Translations under genes and position numbers: made by a program
In this document: piece by piece, positions 8,892-17,767 of the stretch
How the letters are laid out: each line of letters opens with the position of its first letter
Position numbering within the stretch: position 1 is the stretch's first letter
Notes under the pieces: generated by a model
Told to the model about the DNA's origin: nothing
The model's database searches: none
Seen by the model: only the letters and a program-made list of their open reading frames with translations
Assembly (NCBI GenBank): GCA_040007395.1
Contig: JBDTVG010000199.1
Location: 1 to 50,948 of the forward strand
Direction: 5' to 3'
Length of the DNA stretch: 50,948 nt
DNA from: DATGFK01 sp040007395
GTDB lineage: Bacteria; Chloroflexota; Anaerolineae; Aggregatilineales; UBA2796

Positions 8892-9893
8892 TTAGCGCCC
8901 GAATTGGCGAAGCGCGGCTCTCACAACCTTTTTGAATGGCTTCAATAGCGATTCCCGTTTAATCACACGTTCGATCTGCGAGATGACGGTTGTCTTCAGT
9001 ATATTCCCAATCGGGTCTTGTCCGAATCTTTTTTGACATTCTATGCCAATATCCAGCGCGAACCCATATTGATTATCTGCTAATGCAAATGCCCACAGTA
9101 CAATGTAATCCCGCGCCGTGAAGTCGTTCTGAGCGAGAAACTGCAAGCTGCGAAAATAACGCGCCTCACACCAACTGGGGCTTGTTCTGATGGCTTTGGA
9201 TATCAACGAATAATTTTTATCTGGTAGGAAAGGTAGCGTATCGCGAATAGATGACCGTCTTACTCTAACAGCACCTTCAACATTCAAATTTGACAGCCAA
9301 AATCCATTTTGGGTAAGTTCTCGATGGACATCGACAAATAAGTCTTCACCAATGTAAGCATCGATTAACCCCGGTTCGATGTCAATCGCCAAAACGTGTC
9401 TGCGTGTTTTTTCGTCAAGGCTGGTAAAAATACGTAGATCTGTCCCCTGTGTATCTAGCTTTAACCAATCGATAGAGGATACCCCTACACGTTGTACAGC
9501 TTCATTCAGCGTTATTGCCTTGACGCTGCTTTCGTTTTCGACAGTAAATAGATCCGAGAAAAGATAGTTTTCGAGTGATTGTGTATCGGGTTTAAGGGTA
9601 CTTGAACAATAGGGCGATTGTGTCAAATAAAAACGAACTTCGCCGTTGCTGGCATCGTCGGTTATTGCCTCATTGATAATGGTTGCCTTGTAATATCCGC
9701 TATTTTGGATATCCCGAATCTCGCGCAGATCAGGATCAAAACCAACGTAAATAGAATTGTTGCGAATTGTATTCCAAACAGCCGGTGGAGTTCCCGAAGC
9801 CCCAACATCAATCAGGACAGGATGAATGCCTTGATCAGAAAGCAGAGTGCGAACCGATTCATTTGCCATACCCAATTCCAGTCCTTGCACCAT
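8892..9893 (-). CDS. FkbM family methyltransferase
   Basis: 333 aa. Motif I is LIDVGASGTPPAVWN, followed by SIYVGFDPDLREIRD and the hallmark IDWLKLDTQGTDLRIF, all typical of FkbM-type SAM-dependent O-methyltransferases, which often act on sugars or polyketides. A second in-frame ATG lies 8 codons in (9869); an AAGGA is 12 nt before it, so the start could be either. The C-terminal 100 residues are a helical extension beyond the core. Probably methylates a sugar of the exported glycan, judged from neighbours. Confidence 0.88.
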   Translation of the reverse strand: MVQGLELGMANESVRTLLSDQGIHPVLIDVGASGTPPAVWNTIRNNSIYVGFDPDLREIRDIQNSGYYKATIINEAITDDASNGEVRFYLTQSPYCSSTLKPDTQSLENYLFSDLFTVENESSVKAITLNEAVQRVGVSSIDWLKLDTQGTDLRIFTSLDEKTRRHVLAIDIEPGLIDAYIGEDLFVDVHRELTQNGFWLSNLNVEGAVRVRRSSIRDTLPFLPDKNYSLISKAIRTSPSWCEARYFRSLQFLAQNDFTARDYIVLWAFALADNQYGFALDIGIECQKRFGQDPIGNILKTTVISQIERVIKRESLLKPFKKVVRAALRQFGR

Positions 9894-9910
9894 TCATTCG
9901 AGAATAAACG

Positions 9911-10810
9911 CTATACAATAGGCGGCTTTATTTCATCTGCTAAATTGGGCTTCCTGAACAAAAACCCCCAGTAATCACATTGCTCTGGTGCGCCCTGTAT
10001 TACAGGCGGATACTCAATCACAAACTCGCGAACCAATTCCAGCCCCAACGTTCGCGAATAGTCGATTATCTCGGTGCGATTGATACACCAACCAAGATAT
10101 TCAGTATCATACCCATATTGATAGGGACGCTGTACCATAACATAGGATGGAACATGATGGACTACTGGCAGCCGAGTCACGAACAGATAATCAGCGGTAC
10201 ATTCCGCCAACTGTGCAAAAGACTTCTTCCAATCCTCGGAATATTGCAGGGAGCTACTTGCTAGAACAAAATCATACTGCCGATTGCGCCAAGAGTCATC
10301 CACATAAAAATGCGCTTCAGGAAAGAGTTTTTGACCATATTCAGCCAAAAGCGGGAGATCCTTGCAATGATAATCTATCTGTACATTGGGCAGAAGTTTT
10401 TGACCAATTAGGTAGTAATGTCCAATCCCACCACCCCAATCCAACATTTGGATCTGAGTCTTATGCTGCGCCGCCAACGCTAAAGTGTACCCGTAGGTCA
10501 TCGAAATATTATGAGATGACAAATCTAATTTTTGTGATGGATCAGCTTCTGGCGACAACCCAAGTGGATAGGTACTGTTTAGACTTTCGACAAAGGCAGG
10601 CCATTTGTTGATATAAGCATCAAGCACCGCTTGGACGTTCCATCCTTTGATCTTTGGGTCGCGCTTTGCCCTAGCCCATTGCTCAGGAACATATTCCCAT
10701 TCAGAGGAAGTCAACCCTGTAAAACCATTGATGATAAATTTACCGACGCTTATAAAAAGCGGCGGTAAAAAAAGTTTAATGACCTGTTTGAGTCGCCATA
10801 CCTTTTGCAA
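9911..10810 (-). CDS. Methyltransferase of the TIGR04325 type
   Basis: 299 aa. It resembles the putative methyltransferases grouped as TIGR04325, which are usually found in surface-polysaccharide clusters: IQMLDWGGGIGHYYLIGQ is the SAM-binding motif, YDFVLASSSLQYSEDWKKS follows, then DYLFVTRLPVVHHVPSYVMV, and a C-terminal DYWGFLFRKP. The N-terminus is hydrophobic (VIKLFLPPLFISVGKFII), perhaps membrane-associated. The only usable start is TTG at 10810, without a clear ribosome site, so the start is uncertain. Likely a sugar methyltransferase. Confidence 0.75.
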   Translation of the reverse strand: MQKVWRLKQVIKLFLPPLFISVGKFIINGFTGLTSSEWEYVPEQWARAKRDPKIKGWNVQAVLDAYINKWPAFVESLNSTYPLGLSPEADPSQKLDLSSHNISMTYGYTLALAAQHKTQIQMLDWGGGIGHYYLIGQKLLPNVQIDYHCKDLPLLAEYGQKLFPEAHFYVDDSWRNRQYDFVLASSSLQYSEDWKKSFAQLAECTADYLFVTRLPVVHHVPSYVMVQRPYQYGYDTEYLGWCINRTEIIDYSRTLGLELVREFVIEYPPVIQGAPEQCDYWGFLFRKPNLADEIKPPIV

Positions 10811-10908
10811 GCTAGCTATTCTCTATTGATGGGATCTTGTGTTGCTGAGGCCAACTATCTTTTGAAATAAGGTGGTTACCTGTTTGAGATTGCGTCAAAT
10901 GATAAGAG

Positions 10909-11721
10909 TCAGTCCACCGAATATCCAACCTTGCGTAACGTCGCAGCAGACTGTTCCAAAAACTCAGTTAATACGTCGGGTGGCATTTCATCTTTGTAAC
11001 TGCCCACGATACCACGTCGCACAAATGTCTGATCTTTGGGCCAATTTTCATTAGCCCACCCAACCGCCACCTCTTTCTTTTTCATTTCTGAAAATGAAGT
11101 TCGTGCGATTACCTGTTCAATGTAAGAATCGTCGCGATCAATTCCCGCGAAATCACAGAACTTATGAAGGACCTCTGCAGGAGATGTTTTCATATCCTCA
11201 TATTTAATCAAAAGTATATTTGCTGTATATGGATTCTCCAACCATCGTTCAACATGTTCGTACCACTTGCAAGGGGACAAATACGTTCCATTTCGCACCA
11301 CGTCCATCTTATCTAATTCGGATAAATGTTCTATGGCTTTAATATGATGAAAGTATGACACCATTGCATCGCGTCCATCCCGCAGTAGATAAACTACACG
11401 TCGATATTCTGGTCTTGGGAGAAAGTGGGACTTGAAATACATGGGTGTACTTACCCGTGAGTAATAACTTTTGCTGTCATCAGCCCCAGTGAGTTGTTCA
11501 ATAAGAGCATCTGGCGCAATCCGTGTATCAATTCCATACACTAATTCGCAGACCATATGCTGAAACCATGTATTACCTGATTTGGGGTAACCAACGATAA
11601 AAATATCCTGTGGATTAAAGTCTCCAATTCTGGTCAGACCCGCTTCCTCAATTAGATATGTTGGCAGTACTGGCAAGCGAAAAAGGACTTTACGTCCTAA
11701 CGAAACTACCCTTCGGTACAT
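10909..11721 (-). CDS. PAPS-dependent sulfotransferase
   Basis: 270 aa from the ATG at 11721. The 5'-phosphosulfate-binding loop is IVGYPKSGNTWFQHM (residues 42-56) and the 3'-phosphate-binding motif is LLRDGRDAMVSYFHH (112-126); both are intact. These enzymes transfer sulfate from PAPS to hydroxyls of glycans or small molecules. The frame stays open further upstream to 11883, but that part would lie inside wzt and has no sulfotransferase features; even with ATG 11721 it overlaps the wzt end by 32 nt, which suggests coupling. Position directly after the ABC exporter genes suggests the exported polysaccharide is sulfated. Confidence 0.9.
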   Translation of the reverse strand: MYRRVVSLGRKVLFRLPVLPTYLIEEAGLTRIGDFNPQDIFIVGYPKSGNTWFQHMVCELVYGIDTRIAPDALIEQLTGADDSKSYYSRVSTPMYFKSHFLPRPEYRRVVYLLRDGRDAMVSYFHHIKAIEHLSELDKMDVVRNGTYLSPCKWYEHVERWLENPYTANILLIKYEDMKTSPAEVLHKFCDFAGIDRDDSYIEQVIARTSFSEMKKKEVAVGWANENWPKDQTFVRRGIVGSYKDEMPPDVLTEFLEQSAATLRKVGYSVD

Positions 11722-12976
11722 TGTTATGTTTTTCTTGGCTCCAAATAAGGTCGGCACGAATAATCCCTCCTCTTTCAACGGACGAGTTAGCACCCGTCGC
11801 ACTAGTATCGACGATGTTAAACGCCAGAACATTTTCCAGATTAACCAAATTTTTAAGATTGGGAATTCCTGCATTAATATCAATCAGATAATTCCCAGTA
11901 TTGAGCAAATGACCGGGGATGTCACACCGGCTCAGGAAGCGCCCCGGTTCGCGGATGCCACTGTAAAATACACTGTCAGAGTCATAGGCTTCCATAACTA
12001 TAATGCCAGTGGCAGTGTTAATTTGCCACCCGATCCGGCAATAGGGAAGTCTTTTAAAGATTTCGTATTCCATTTCGATGCTAAATCCGTGCTCAATCTC
12101 GTGGCTAGTGCTCATCTCGCCGTGTTGATTTAGCATCCGAATGCTATACAATTTGAATTCATCCACGCCGGGGCTGGCAATACCAGTAGGCCATAGCCGC
12201 TGCCTAGTATAGACAGCCGATTCCATCATGTATTGCGAGATTACTGGTTCCGAGAAACCGTCGGCTGCAATCGCTCCTTGTTTCAACCATATGATGCGTT
12301 TGCACAAGTGTTTTATCGCCGCCATATTGTGACTCACAAACAGTACGGTGCGACCTTCGTGTGAAACGTCGCTCATCTTACCAAGACATTTTTTTTGAAA
12401 CTCGGCATCACCCACTGCTAACACTTCATCGACAACCAGAATCTCTGGCTCAAGATGGGCAGCAACGGAAAAGGCCAGCCGCATATACATACCACTGCTA
12501 AAGCGCTTGACGGGCGTATCCAAAAACTTTTCGATCTCGGCAAAGGCCACAATCTCATCAAAGCGCCGTTGAATATCACGCCGTGTCATGCCCAATACAG
12601 CACCATTAAGAAAGATATTCTCACGACCTGTTAGCTCCGGGTGAAAGCCTGTACCGACTTCGAGCAGCGAGCCAATCCGCCCGTAGATGTCCGCATGACC
12701 CGTGGTCGGGCGCGTTATCCGTGACAGAATTTTGAGCAGGGTACTTTTGCCCGCGCCGTTCCGCCCGATAATGCCTAGTGCTTCGCCCGCTTTAAGTTCA
12801 AAGGAAATGTCTTTGAGCGCCCATACTGTTTCGCGGCTGCCTTCCGTTTTTCGGAATGGATTGCTAACCAAGCCAACAATTTCTTCTTGGAGTGTGCGGT
12901 ATTTACTGCGTCCCTGCTGATGATTGATCTGGTAAGACTTGCCCAGATTCTCGACCCGAATGGCAATATCACTCAT
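11690..12976 (-). CDS. wzt: Polysaccharide ABC exporter ATPase with C-terminal glycan-binding domain
   Basis: 428 aa, the size of Wzt proteins that carry a C-terminal carbohydrate-binding domain. ABC part: Walker A GRNGAGKST (71-79), signature FSSGMYMRLAFS (159-170), Walker B ILVVDEVLAVGD (179-190), H-loop VLFVSHNMAA. From about residue 270 to 420 there is a beta-rich Wzt_C-like domain (e.g. GWQINTATGIIVMEAYDSDS) that in known systems reads the non-reducing end of the finished glycan. It powers export through the adjacent permease. Start overlaps the wzm stop by one base (TAATG). Confidence 0.95.
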   Translation of the reverse strand: MSDIAIRVENLGKSYQINHQQGRSKYRTLQEEIVGLVSNPFRKTEGSRETVWALKDISFELKAGEALGIIGRNGAGKSTLLKILSRITRPTTGHADIYGRIGSLLEVGTGFHPELTGRENIFLNGAVLGMTRRDIQRRFDEIVAFAEIEKFLDTPVKRFSSGMYMRLAFSVAAHLEPEILVVDEVLAVGDAEFQKKCLGKMSDVSHEGRTVLFVSHNMAAIKHLCKRIIWLKQGAIAADGFSEPVISQYMMESAVYTRQRLWPTGIASPGVDEFKLYSIRMLNQHGEMSTSHEIEHGFSIEMEYEIFKRLPYCRIGWQINTATGIIVMEAYDSDSVFYSGIREPGRFLSRCDIPGHLLNTGNYLIDINAGIPNLKNLVNLENVLAFNIVDTSATGANSSVERGGIIRADLIWSQEKHNNVPKGSFVRT

Positions 12977-13860
12977 TACACCACATCCGCGAAACTGCTT
13001 TCAACCCGTTGAAAAATATAGGCTCCGACAATAAAAAAAAGACAGCCCATCACGACCGCAATGGACATCGTTAGCAAGGGGAATTCGCCAGTACCTAACA
13101 GCGCCCACCGAAAGCCATCAATGACTCCCGCCATTGGGTTCAAGGCGTAGATCACGCGCCACCGATCCGGGATCATACTTGCCGAATAGACGAGTGGTGA
13201 GGCATACATCCACACTTGAATGACAAAGGGTAGGGCATACATAAAATCGCGATAGTAAACATTGAGCGCCGAGAGAAACAGGCTAACACCGATGGAGATG
13301 AGTAACACGACCAACAGCAGCAGCGGTAATGCCAGAATATTCCATGTCACGCTAACTTGGTCGTGGTATACAAACAGCAGCACGATCATCACCACGAACG
13401 CAACCGCGAAATCGAGAAGTACCGCTGCTGAACTGGCAATAGGAATAATCAGACGCGGAAAATAGACTTTCGTGATCAACTTTGCATCGCTGATAAGGCT
13501 GTTTCCGGCGCGTTGCAAGCAGCCCGCGAATAGATTCCAAGGCAGCATTCCTGCATAGATGAACAACAAGTAGGGTTTGCCATCGGACGGGAGCGCCGCA
13601 ATGCGCCCGAAGATCACCGCAAAGATTAGCGAAGCAACGAGGGGTTGTAATATAACCCAGATGATGCCAAGCATCGTTTGTTTATAACGGAGCTTGATGT
13701 CGCGCATGGCGAGAATAGCGAACAGATCACGAAAAGCCCATATCTCGCCAAAGTCAATTGGAAACCACGTCGTGGCTGGCTGAATCCGAATATGCTTTAG
13801 AGTCTGTCGATCATCCCCATGAGTCGGTTGAGAGATGTGCTTGACCTCGGTGTTTGCCAT
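12976..13860 (-). CDS. wzm: Polysaccharide ABC exporter permease
   Basis: 294 aa from the ATG at 13860 (an in-frame ATG at 13908 adds 16 residues; neither has a strong ribosome site). ABC-2 type permease with about six membrane helices after a cytoplasmic N-terminus; characteristic text includes FRDLFAILAMRDIKLRYKQT followed by LGIIWVILQPL, then PYLLFIYAGMLPWNLF and a late ALNPMAGVIDGFRWALLG. With Wzt it exports O-antigen-like or other undecaprenyl-linked polysaccharide. First gene of the minus-strand glycan operon. Confidence 0.95.
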   Translation of the reverse strand: MANTEVKHISQPTHGDDRQTLKHIRIQPATTWFPIDFGEIWAFRDLFAILAMRDIKLRYKQTMLGIIWVILQPLVASLIFAVIFGRIAALPSDGKPYLLFIYAGMLPWNLFAGCLQRAGNSLISDAKLITKVYFPRLIIPIASSAAVLLDFAVAFVVMIVLLFVYHDQVSVTWNILALPLLLLVVLLISIGVSLFLSALNVYYRDFMYALPFVIQVWMYASPLVYSASMIPDRWRVIYALNPMAGVIDGFRWALLGTGEFPLLTMSIAVVMGCLFFIVGAYIFQRVESSFADVV

Positions 13861-14256
13861 ACAGACACAATAACCTGTCAGAATGATACCTGAACAATAT
13901 CTCGTCATTATACATTTTATAGTGATCAGCGCCTATCACAACAATCTATCTAATCTATCTGCTTTATCTAATCTGGGCGATTGCCGAATCGATTTCAGCA
14001 ATCGACAGTTAACTACATCTCAGACAAGTGAATTGGAACCAGTAAATTCCGCAGCTTGGGGTATTCATCACCTGAATTATTCCTCGACGCTTAGAAAGGT
14101 TATTGAATTAATTGAAAATTGAGTGCGTTATATTAGTGTTAGAACGTCTTCATACATTTTTCACATTTGATAGGTGTTTTTCTGATACACTGGTTTATAG
14201 GAAAACCGTCCTATTGAATTATTTATTCATCAATTTGAAGACATAGTGGAGGCGAA
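13861..14256. other. Intergenic region between divergent wzm and pilin genes
   Basis: AT-rich 0.4-kb spacer between divergently transcribed genes, so it should hold both promoters. It contains a short tandem ATCTATCTA-type repeat around 13945-13975. I see no RNA gene and no convincing protein: the open frame 13883-14122 (79 codons) overlaps the wzm start and has no ribosome site. Confidence 0.5.
14183..14191 (+). promoter_or_regulatory. Possible extended -10 promoter for the Flp-type pilin gene
   Basis: TGATACACT matches the TGnTAnnnT extended -10 pattern, about 65 nt before the pilin ATG. No good -35 hexamer is visible 17 nt upstream, which extended -10 promoters can tolerate. A GGAGG ribosome site (14247-14251) precedes the ATG at 14257. 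Confidence 0.35.
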
Positions 14257-14754
14257 ATGAAACATAACCGTCGTAGAAAACAAGGGCAAAGCCTAATCGA
14301 ATACGCCTTACTTCTAGCGCTTGTTGCTGTGATCAGCATTGGCGTTATTGGCTTGGTGGGACCGGCAGTGAATCGTGGCTTGGGCGTTGTGGTTGGCGAC
14401 CTGCACGGCTCAAAGAACGCAGCGGGCAATCCCAGCGCGGGCAGCACTGACGTTATTTATGTAAGCCGCGTAAGTGGTTATAGCCCCGCCGCGCCCATCG
14501 GCTCCGCCGTCTGCACAACGACCGGCTCCAAAACGATTATCAAGGTCAAGATTGTCTCTTCCAGCGACATTACCCGTCAGGATTTTTTGTTCAGCTTTGA
14601 CAATCAGATTATCCCGTCCAATGTAGTTGGCTCAGGCAGCTGGACGGCAACGCTGACGCTTTCCACCACCACTGCCGATACCAGTTTATGCCCCGGCAGT
14701 CTTGTCCTCACGGCGAAAAAAGCCATCGCCATTGTTCCCGTAGTAGTCTACTAA
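14257..14754 (+). CDS. Long Flp-type pilin-like protein
   Basis: 165 aa. Residues 5-35 form a class III (Flp) prepilin signal: basic leader NRRRKQG, then QSLIEYALLLALVAVISIGV. G10 followed by four residues and E15-Y16 fits the G/XXXXEY cleavage site of Flp pilins processed by TadV-type peptidases. Mature Flp pilins are usually 40-60 aa; here about 120 further residues follow, with a beta-rich polar domain, two cysteines (C86, C145) and a hydrophobic C-terminal end (AIAIVPVVVY). So this is either a minor pilin/TadE-like pseudopilin or a fusion of a pilin helix to a new surface domain. GGAGG ribosome site 5 nt before ATG. No tad assembly genes in the window. The next gene starts 20 nt downstream. 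Confidence 0.8.
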   Translation: MKHNRRRKQGQSLIEYALLLALVAVISIGVIGLVGPAVNRGLGVVVGDLHGSKNAAGNPSAGSTDVIYVSRVSGYSPAAPIGSAVCTTTGSKTIIKVKIVSSSDITRQDFLFSFDNQIIPSNVVGSGSWTATLTLSTTTADTSLCPGSLVLTAKKAIAIVPVVVY

Positions 14755-14774
14755 CAACGTAAAGGAAGCCCGTA

Positions 14775-15587
14775 ATGAATGACGACCAAATTTCGCAGAA
14801 GTCCAATTTGCTCCGCGATAAAATTGAACAGCGACGACGTGCTGCGGTAGAGCAAGAGATCCGAGAACTGCGAATCGCGAAAACGAAGGGAAATGCGCCG
14901 ACAGGTGCGACAAACGTAGATAAATCCCCTGTCCGACCTAGTAGTAATAAGCTGCCCGATCTCCCTTCGGCTGAGGAAATCGTCTCTCCGCAGCAAGATA
15001 GCCCAGTAACCCGCAAGGCCAAGAGAGTTTTCCACCATTTAACTCGCCGCGAGAAAACTGTCTTAAGTGCAGTGGGGGCCATCACGCTGATTGTGATGGT
15101 ACTAACTGGCTCATTCTTTATGGGAAACACGCAAGCCGCCGACTCTGCGTTCCCGACAATAGCCAGTCTGCCCCTCTCGGACGCGGATAGTGTGGTGCGG
15201 CGCTTTAAGGCGGTTGGCGTACCTGTCAGTAACCTCAAGCCATACAACACGGTCAAATCGCAGGTCTGGCACAACGTCACGACAGCCTATGAGTTCACTG
15301 TAACACGGGGCAAAGATAAAGGGGATTTCTTCCTGTTCGGGTACACGACAACGGCACAAGCCCAAACCGATATTTTCAATTTACTGGCTGAGGAGAAATA
15401 CAAGAACTGGGGCATTTACACCTACGCAAACATCACGCTAATTTCTAAACCGGAAACCGCGACTCCTATTAAAACCGAGATGGTTAGCCACCTGACTCAA
15501 TTCCTGTTTGCACCTTATCGTTCGTTCTGGCCCACCACCACTCCTGCCCCTTCTCCAACAGTTGTCTCTGCAACTGCGAAACCGTGA
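14775..15587 (+). CDS. Single-pass membrane protein, unknown function
   Basis: 270 aa. Residues 1-100 are hydrophilic and probably coiled-coil at the start (SNLLRDKIEQRRRAAVEQEI), then one membrane helix near residues 97-118 (TVLSAVGAITLIVMVLTGSF). The outer domain of about 130 aa includes YEFTVTRGKDKGDFFLFGYT and ends in a Pro/Thr-rich tail (FWPTTTPAPSPTVVSATAKP). 20 nt after the pilin-like gene, so probably in its operon. I recognise no family. It could be an accessory factor of the pilin-like protein, but that is context only. Confidence 0.75.
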   Translation: MNDDQISQKSNLLRDKIEQRRRAAVEQEIRELRIAKTKGNAPTGATNVDKSPVRPSSNKLPDLPSAEEIVSPQQDSPVTRKAKRVFHHLTRREKTVLSAVGAITLIVMVLTGSFFMGNTQAADSAFPTIASLPLSDADSVVRRFKAVGVPVSNLKPYNTVKSQVWHNVTTAYEFTVTRGKDKGDFFLFGYTTTAQAQTDIFNLLAEEKYKNWGIYTYANITLISKPETATPIKTEMVSHLTQFLFAPYRSFWPTTTPAPSPTVVSATAKP

Positions 15588-15817
15588 CCGCTATTAAGCC
15601 TGCCAGTTAATATCCGGGTGACACACAGTACATCGCCCGGACTCCCCAGATCGCCCAGATTCCCTAATGAAAGCTCCACAGTCTGATTGCTTGCCCATTT
15701 CAATTGCGTGGGCGATTGCCGTAGATCGGCTACTATTTACGCAACCCGATCTATAGACGATACGTACAGCATAACGAAGAATACGACCCGCCCTTGAGTC
15801 GATTTAGGAGTAGCAAT

Positions 15818-17704
15818 TTGGCAACACAAGCGCAATCTTCCGGTGCGTCATTGGTTACGCCCACCGAAAAAGCACAGGCTATCGGCGGCCCCCGTTTCGA
15901 TTGGATTACCGCGTTTACGGCGGTCTGGCTCATCTGTGGGTTATATCTTGATGGCTGGGCACATAATCACGGCAAGGCCGATAGCACCTTCTTTACGCCG
16001 TGGCACGCCATTTTATATTCTGGATATGCTGCCTCAGCGCTGGTACTAGGCGGCGCGATGATCATCAACCGCCGACGTGGGCATTCATGGGCGCGGGCGC
16101 TGCCAGCGGGTTATGGCGCGGCACTACTCGGCGTAGCGATCTTTGCGTTTGCTGGGTTGGGCGACATGATCTGGCATATCGTCTTCGGGATCGAAGCTAA
16201 CACCGATGCGCTGCTCAGCCCCACTCACTTATTGCTGGCAACTGCTGGATCATTAATTATGACTGGGCCATTTTATGCGGTTTGGCAGCGGCGCAGTACC
16301 CAAAATTCGCTAGTATCGCTGCTGCCAATGTTGCTGTCTATCATCGCCTTTATGTCGGTACTAACCTTTTTTACCAACTTTGCCCAACCGCTGACCTTCC
16401 CACTAGCCAGCAAGGAATTCAGCTTTACCTCGCGATCTAATGCGGTGACGGAACTGTACGTCATGCGGGCTGATGGCGGCGGACAAACCCGTTTGGCCTT
16501 CGATCCAAAAGTGGCCTATCGCTACCCGGCCTATTCCCCCGATGGCAGCAAGATCACCTATGTAGTGATCACTGGCGATATAGGCGAAGTGTACGTTGCC
16601 AATGCCGATGACACGGATGTTAAACAGTTGACCACGAATAAGGTAAATGTGACCCATCCTATATGGTCGCCGGATGGTAAACAGATTGCCTTTAGCGCCG
16701 GGAACGATGACATAAAATCTATTTATGTGATTAACGCTAATGGCAGCGACCAGAAACAATTAACCAGCGGCGGCCTCAGTACGGCACGTCCAGCATGGTC
16801 GCCAGATGGCAGCAAGATCGCGTTTTCGATGCGCGTTTTCGATCACGACGAAATCTTTGTGATGAACGCCGACGGCTCGAATGTGACCCAGATCACCAAA
16901 GGTAGCAGCGAAAATTGGGGGCCGAATTGGTCTGCCGACGGCAAACACATCGCCTTTAATTCTCAGCGTAAGAATACATCAGAAATCTATACGATGGCTC
17001 CCGATGGCACGAATCCGGTTCAACTCACCAATTTGCCTACTACCTATAATTGGGGCGCGACTTACTCCCCAGATGGCAGCAAGATTGGCTTTGTTGCCGA
17101 TGGCGGCAAAGGCACCCAAATCTTTGTCATGAACGCCGATGGCTCCCAGCCAACGAATATTACCCAAAATGCTGCTTTGCAAAGTGGAGTACGCTTGTAT
17201 TCGTGGTCGCCTGACGGCAGCAAGATTATCTATACAGCACAACCTATTGATGCCAACACTAGCTACTATCTGGGCGTTGATTTGGGAGTGGCTGGCCCAC
17301 TCATCCAAACGGCGCTGTTCACGGGCTTGATCCTGCTTATGATCCGGCGCTGGACGCTGCCCTTTGGCACGTTTATCCTGCTCTTTACACTCAATGCCGC
17401 GTTAGTGAGCGTGCTTAACGACACCTACCGCTTTATCCCCCCGGCGCTGATCGCTGGCTTAGTGGCAGATCTGCTGTATCACCAGTTGAAGCCATCCATG
17501 CAGCGGCCTACTATGTTGCGCGTGTTTGTGTTTACCACGCCCATTGTATTCTATGGCTTGTATATCCTGACCGTTCTAATCACAACGGGCGTTGCGTGGA
17601 CGGTACACATGGCAGTTGGCGTTCCGGTGATGGCGGGTGTGGTCGGACTGCTGTTGAGTTTCCTAGCAATCCCGCCCGCCAAAGCGCCCGAAGCGGCGGT
17701 CTGA
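15818..17704 (+). CDS. Polytopic membrane protein with inserted PD40/TolB-like propeller
   Basis: 628 aa. Start chosen as TTG 15818 because AGGAG (15806-15810) is 7 nt upstream; TTG 15794 lacks one. Residues 28-195 form about five membrane helices rich in conserved-looking polar residues: GLYLDGWAHNHG (D45, H49, H51), FTPWHAILYSGY (H63), GDMIWHIVFG (D116, H120), LSPTHLLLA (H137). Residues about 208-485 hold six PD40 motifs of the type WSPDGSKIAF, a TolB-like beta-propeller. Residues about 495-620 return to the membrane with four or five helices. The propeller is thus inserted within a membrane protein and likely extracytoplasmic. Function unknown; the intramembrane His/Asp cluster could bind a metal or heme. 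Confidence 0.8.
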   Translation: MATQAQSSGASLVTPTEKAQAIGGPRFDWITAFTAVWLICGLYLDGWAHNHGKADSTFFTPWHAILYSGYAASALVLGGAMIINRRRGHSWARALPAGYGAALLGVAIFAFAGLGDMIWHIVFGIEANTDALLSPTHLLLATAGSLIMTGPFYAVWQRRSTQNSLVSLLPMLLSIIAFMSVLTFFTNFAQPLTFPLASKEFSFTSRSNAVTELYVMRADGGGQTRLAFDPKVAYRYPAYSPDGSKITYVVITGDIGEVYVANADDTDVKQLTTNKVNVTHPIWSPDGKQIAFSAGNDDIKSIYVINANGSDQKQLTSGGLSTARPAWSPDGSKIAFSMRVFDHDEIFVMNADGSNVTQITKGSSENWGPNWSADGKHIAFNSQRKNTSEIYTMAPDGTNPVQLTNLPTTYNWGATYSPDGSKIGFVADGGKGTQIFVMNADGSQPTNITQNAALQSGVRLYSWSPDGSKIIYTAQPIDANTSYYLGVDLGVAGPLIQTALFTGLILLMIRRWTLPFGTFILLFTLNAALVSVLNDTYRFIPPALIAGLVADLLYHQLKPSMQRPTMLRVFVFTTPIVFYGLYILTVLITTGVAWTVHMAVGVPVMAGVVGLLLSFLAIPPAKAPEAAV

Positions 17705-17721
17705 AAATCCTCGAAAAATAC

Positions 17722-17767
17722 GGGTCGGGCAGGCCCGACCCCTACAAAATATGGTTTGATGTAGGGG
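17722..17767. repeat. Nested palindromes between convergent genes
   Basis: GGGTCGGGC (17722-17730) pairs perfectly with GCCCGACCC (17733-17741) across 2 nt. The overlapping CCCCTAC (17739-17745) pairs with GTAGGGG (17761-17767), so two alternative stems are possible. It lies between convergent genes ending at 17704 and 17808, where it could act as a bidirectional terminator, although no T-run follows. The GTAGGGGCCG style resembles dispersed GC-rich repeats of environmental bacteria; no second copy is in this window. Confidence 0.55.

Noticed and set aside
11722..11883. N-terminal extension of the sulfotransferase by 54 codons
   Set aside because: Falls within wzt coding sequence and adds no sulfotransferase feature; ATG 11721 gives a standard-size enzyme.
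11726..12133. 135-codon plus-strand open frame
   Set aside because: Lies antisense to the wzt C-terminal domain, no family signal.
13883..14122. 79-codon open frame between wzm and the pilin gene
   Set aside because: No ribosome site, overlaps the wzm start region, low-complexity AT-rich composition.
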